Source of the DNA: Centropus unirufus
Taxonomy: Eukaryota; Chordata; Aves; Cuculiformes; Centropidae
Direction of reading: 5' to 3'
NCBI GenBank assembly: GCA_013397695.1
Contig: VYZI01000319.1
Span: forward strand, 839,237-903,236
DNA length: 64,000 bases
Positions 62,201 to 64,000 of this stretch are shown here, one piece after another. Position 1 is the first letter of the stretch; the number at the start of each line of letters is the position of its first letter. The translations under genes were made by a program, and so were the position numbers. The notes below the pieces were generated by a model. It was not told the origin of the DNA. It saw nothing but the letters and a program-made list of their open reading frames with translations, and ran no database searches.

Positions 62201-63639
62201 ACTTGATTTTTTGACACACTATCTTTTAAACCAAGGTCTGCATGAAAATGAGTTTCAAATCTGTCCTTCAGGCTTTAGTTACCTATTCGAAAGGCTTGAA
62301 ACACCGGGCAATGATTGAACAAACATTTTTAAGTATTCTAATGATTTCTCACTGTCTAAATAGATAAAGCTGAGTCTACCACCCACCTGAGTTTTGGAGG
62401 TAAAATTTATACTTTCATAACCTCATGGGTTCACAGCTCAACAAAACCCAAATATATGGTACTCTGGTACACATATTATTCAGGGTAGCCCGAGAAGTAC
62501 AGAAATTGAGAAAAGTAAATAGGCAAGTATATTGATAAACATCAAATTGCAGTTTGACTACTAAAATCCATGTAAGTAGCTTCACGAGGTTCCATACTAA
62601 CTGTGTCTCAATAACTTCCAGATTTTTATGAAGATGGTGTAGATGGTATAGAAAGTGACATCCTGCTACATTCAGTTTTGTCTTACTTGTGATATTTCTA
62701 AAGTGTTGCATAACACTATGATAGAAACTTACATCTTTGGTAATGAATTCATTATCTGTATTAATTTGGATTTACCAGCAGAATACAACTGAATGATGAG
62801 GGTCATGGTTGCAATTTTAATAAGAAAATGTGATAAAAAAATTGAAAAACATTCTTTCATGCATCAAAATGCTACCTCCAGAATAATGAAAATTTACAAA
62901 TTGCAAATTCAGTGTTCAAACACTAATAGAATGAAAACTGATGAATTTTTTGCAGTATTTAATGGAAAACACCAATCACATACTGAAAGCTAAGTTTTGC
63001 TGTATCTTTTTTTTTAATTTATTTTAGTTTGTTTTTGTAAGTTTCTCAGACATCTGCTACCTTGGTGCAAGCATCTTTGTTGAGTTCCATATAGTGTTAT
63101 GCATATTATCAGTCTTGTTAACTATCTTGGGAATACACTCTATCATTTTCAGAGAAAAACCCCACACCTTGAAATAATAAACCTAACCCAGGCTACAAAA
63201 TAATTTATTAATAAAATTATTGTAACATGATACAGTCTGTAAATAATTACTGTACTGACATAAGTAAAAAAGATTTAGCCTTTTTTTTTAAAAAAAATCC
63301 TGTTGGGGATGGACTTCTCCCTTTATTTCATATCAAGGAAAGGCATTTTGTTTTCCGTGTACAAGTTTCATATATAGTGTCATACCTACAGGTCAAAGCA
63401 CATGAGGTAACCTTACAGTATGCTGTCATCCTATGCAGGGAAGATGCAAATGCTCTATCACTCTGATCCTGTTGAAACCAATGAAAAATCATATTTTAAT
63501 GATATATCTATAGATCTGAAGCAAAGAAAATAAGAGGCAATCTCCAGCAAACTCTAGGCCAGATAACATCCTACCAAAGCTGAAAATCCCCATATACTTC
63601 AAATAAATTCTTGCAAATAGGCAGGCTAGTGACTGATTG

Positions 63640-64000
63640 TTGTTTGAACAAAGTGAAGTGCAAAGTCTTACATCTCGGGAGGAACAACCCTGGCAAAAGT
63701 ATATCTAGAAAGTAAGTTAACAGAAAAGGACCTAAGGGGCATGGTGGACATCAAGTTGGACATGAGACAGCAATGTGTCCTTGCAGCAAAAAGGGCTACC
63801 AGTTTTCCAGGCTGCATTAGATGAAGCATTGTCATCAGGTCAATGGAAGGGGATCCTTCTTCTCTATTCAGCACTGGGAAGGCCATACCTGGAGCATAGT
63901 GTCCAGTTCTGACCTTCTCTGTACAAGAGAGATACAGAGCTACTGGACAGAGTCCAATGAAGGATCACAAAGATGATTAAGGGACAGGAGCATCTCTTCC
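63640..64000 (+). mobile_element. CR1 LINE fragment, cut by window edge
   Basis: Starting near 63654, gtgcaaagtcttacatctcggg and ggaacaaccctgg correspond to the CR1 'KCKVLHLGRNN' stretch. Later aaaaggacctaaggggc, agacagcaatgtgtccttgc, agtgtccagttctga and the closing aagatgattaagggacaggagcatctct follow the standard CR1 order towards the polymerase C-terminus. Frames are interrupted by several stops, so it is inactive. It belongs to the same general subfamily as the copy at 5441-6350. The element probably continues past the window end. Confidence 0.9.

Larger units (their letters stand above)
50986..63639. other. AT-rich noncoding DNA, no gene recognised
   Basis: About 12.6 kb, the longest stretch with no transposon that I recognise. 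All frames are 116 codons or shorter, and none carries a protein motif. Simple repeats at 53103-53182 and 53493-53520 and a 25-base tandem duplication at 59161-59210 are listed separately. Blocks near 51560-51720 and 59860-60050 look like complex unique DNA and are discussed as candidate conserved elements. Unannotated old repeats may be present below my detection. Confidence 0.55.

Noticed and set aside
26250..63451. Octamer sites ATTTGCAT/ATGCAAAT at about 26250, 36277, 48395, 48811, 59291 and 63444
   Set aside because: A rough estimate for AT-rich DNA of this length gives about four to five such octamers by chance, so the observed number is not evidence of regulation.
63668..63886. 72-codon minus-strand frame near the window end
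   Set aside because: It is antisense to the CR1 copy at 63640-64000.
1..64000. CRISPR arrays, operons, phage or plasmid modules
   Set aside because: There are no regularly spaced identical repeats, no tightly packed open frames and no ribosome-binding-site pattern. The repeats are vertebrate LINE type.

Overview
The window looks like a stretch of vertebrate, most probably avian, nuclear DNA with no gene that I can recognise. The main clue is its interspersed repeats. Eight fragments read as CR1-type (chicken repeat 1) LINEs, plus a ninth more tentative one. Two of them end in the octamer tail built on ATTCTATG that closes avian CR1 elements. Other vertebrate signs are strong AT-richness, few CpGs, ordinary microsatellites, no SINEs that I can see, low repeat density and a run of N marking an assembly gap. 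A crocodilian or turtle source cannot be excluded, because CR1 occurs there too.

Layout. 1-5440 is unique AT-rich DNA with a 190-base pyrimidine tract (4637-4828). 5441-6350 is a CR1 reverse-transcriptase fragment (+). 6351-8729 is unique DNA with a candidate conserved noncoding block. 8730-9045 looks like an old avian interspersed repeat. 14493-14970 is a CR1 3' end (+) and 18038-18110 a short antisense CR1 tip. 25437-25660 is antisense CR1 from the segment between endonuclease and reverse transcriptase. 31221-32246 is the longest CR1 (+), with a recognisable polymerase motif and intact tail. 34418-34790 is a deleted CR1 (+) followed by a CAAAA-rich run and a 458-base gap (34847-35304). 47495-47815 and 50595-50985 are antisense CR1 fragments. 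63640-64000 is a CR1 (+) cut by the window edge. The rest is unique AT-rich sequence with small tandem duplications and microsatellites.

Coding content. The longest open frames either lie inside CR1 copies, on either strand, come from low-complexity tracts, or cross the N gap. None has a convincing protein-family signature other than CR1 reverse transcriptase. The window is therefore best read as intergenic or deep intronic DNA; the sequence alone does not say which. There are no operons, tRNA or rRNA genes, CRISPR arrays or bacterial features.

I found no new biological system. What deserves a second look is modest: several candidate conserved elements, a set of small tandem duplications (10, 17, 25, 43 and 51 base periods), CR1 copies in differing states of decay, and a possible assembly problem at the gap. 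CR1 and avian-repeat calls rest on my memory of family sequence patterns, not on a search.
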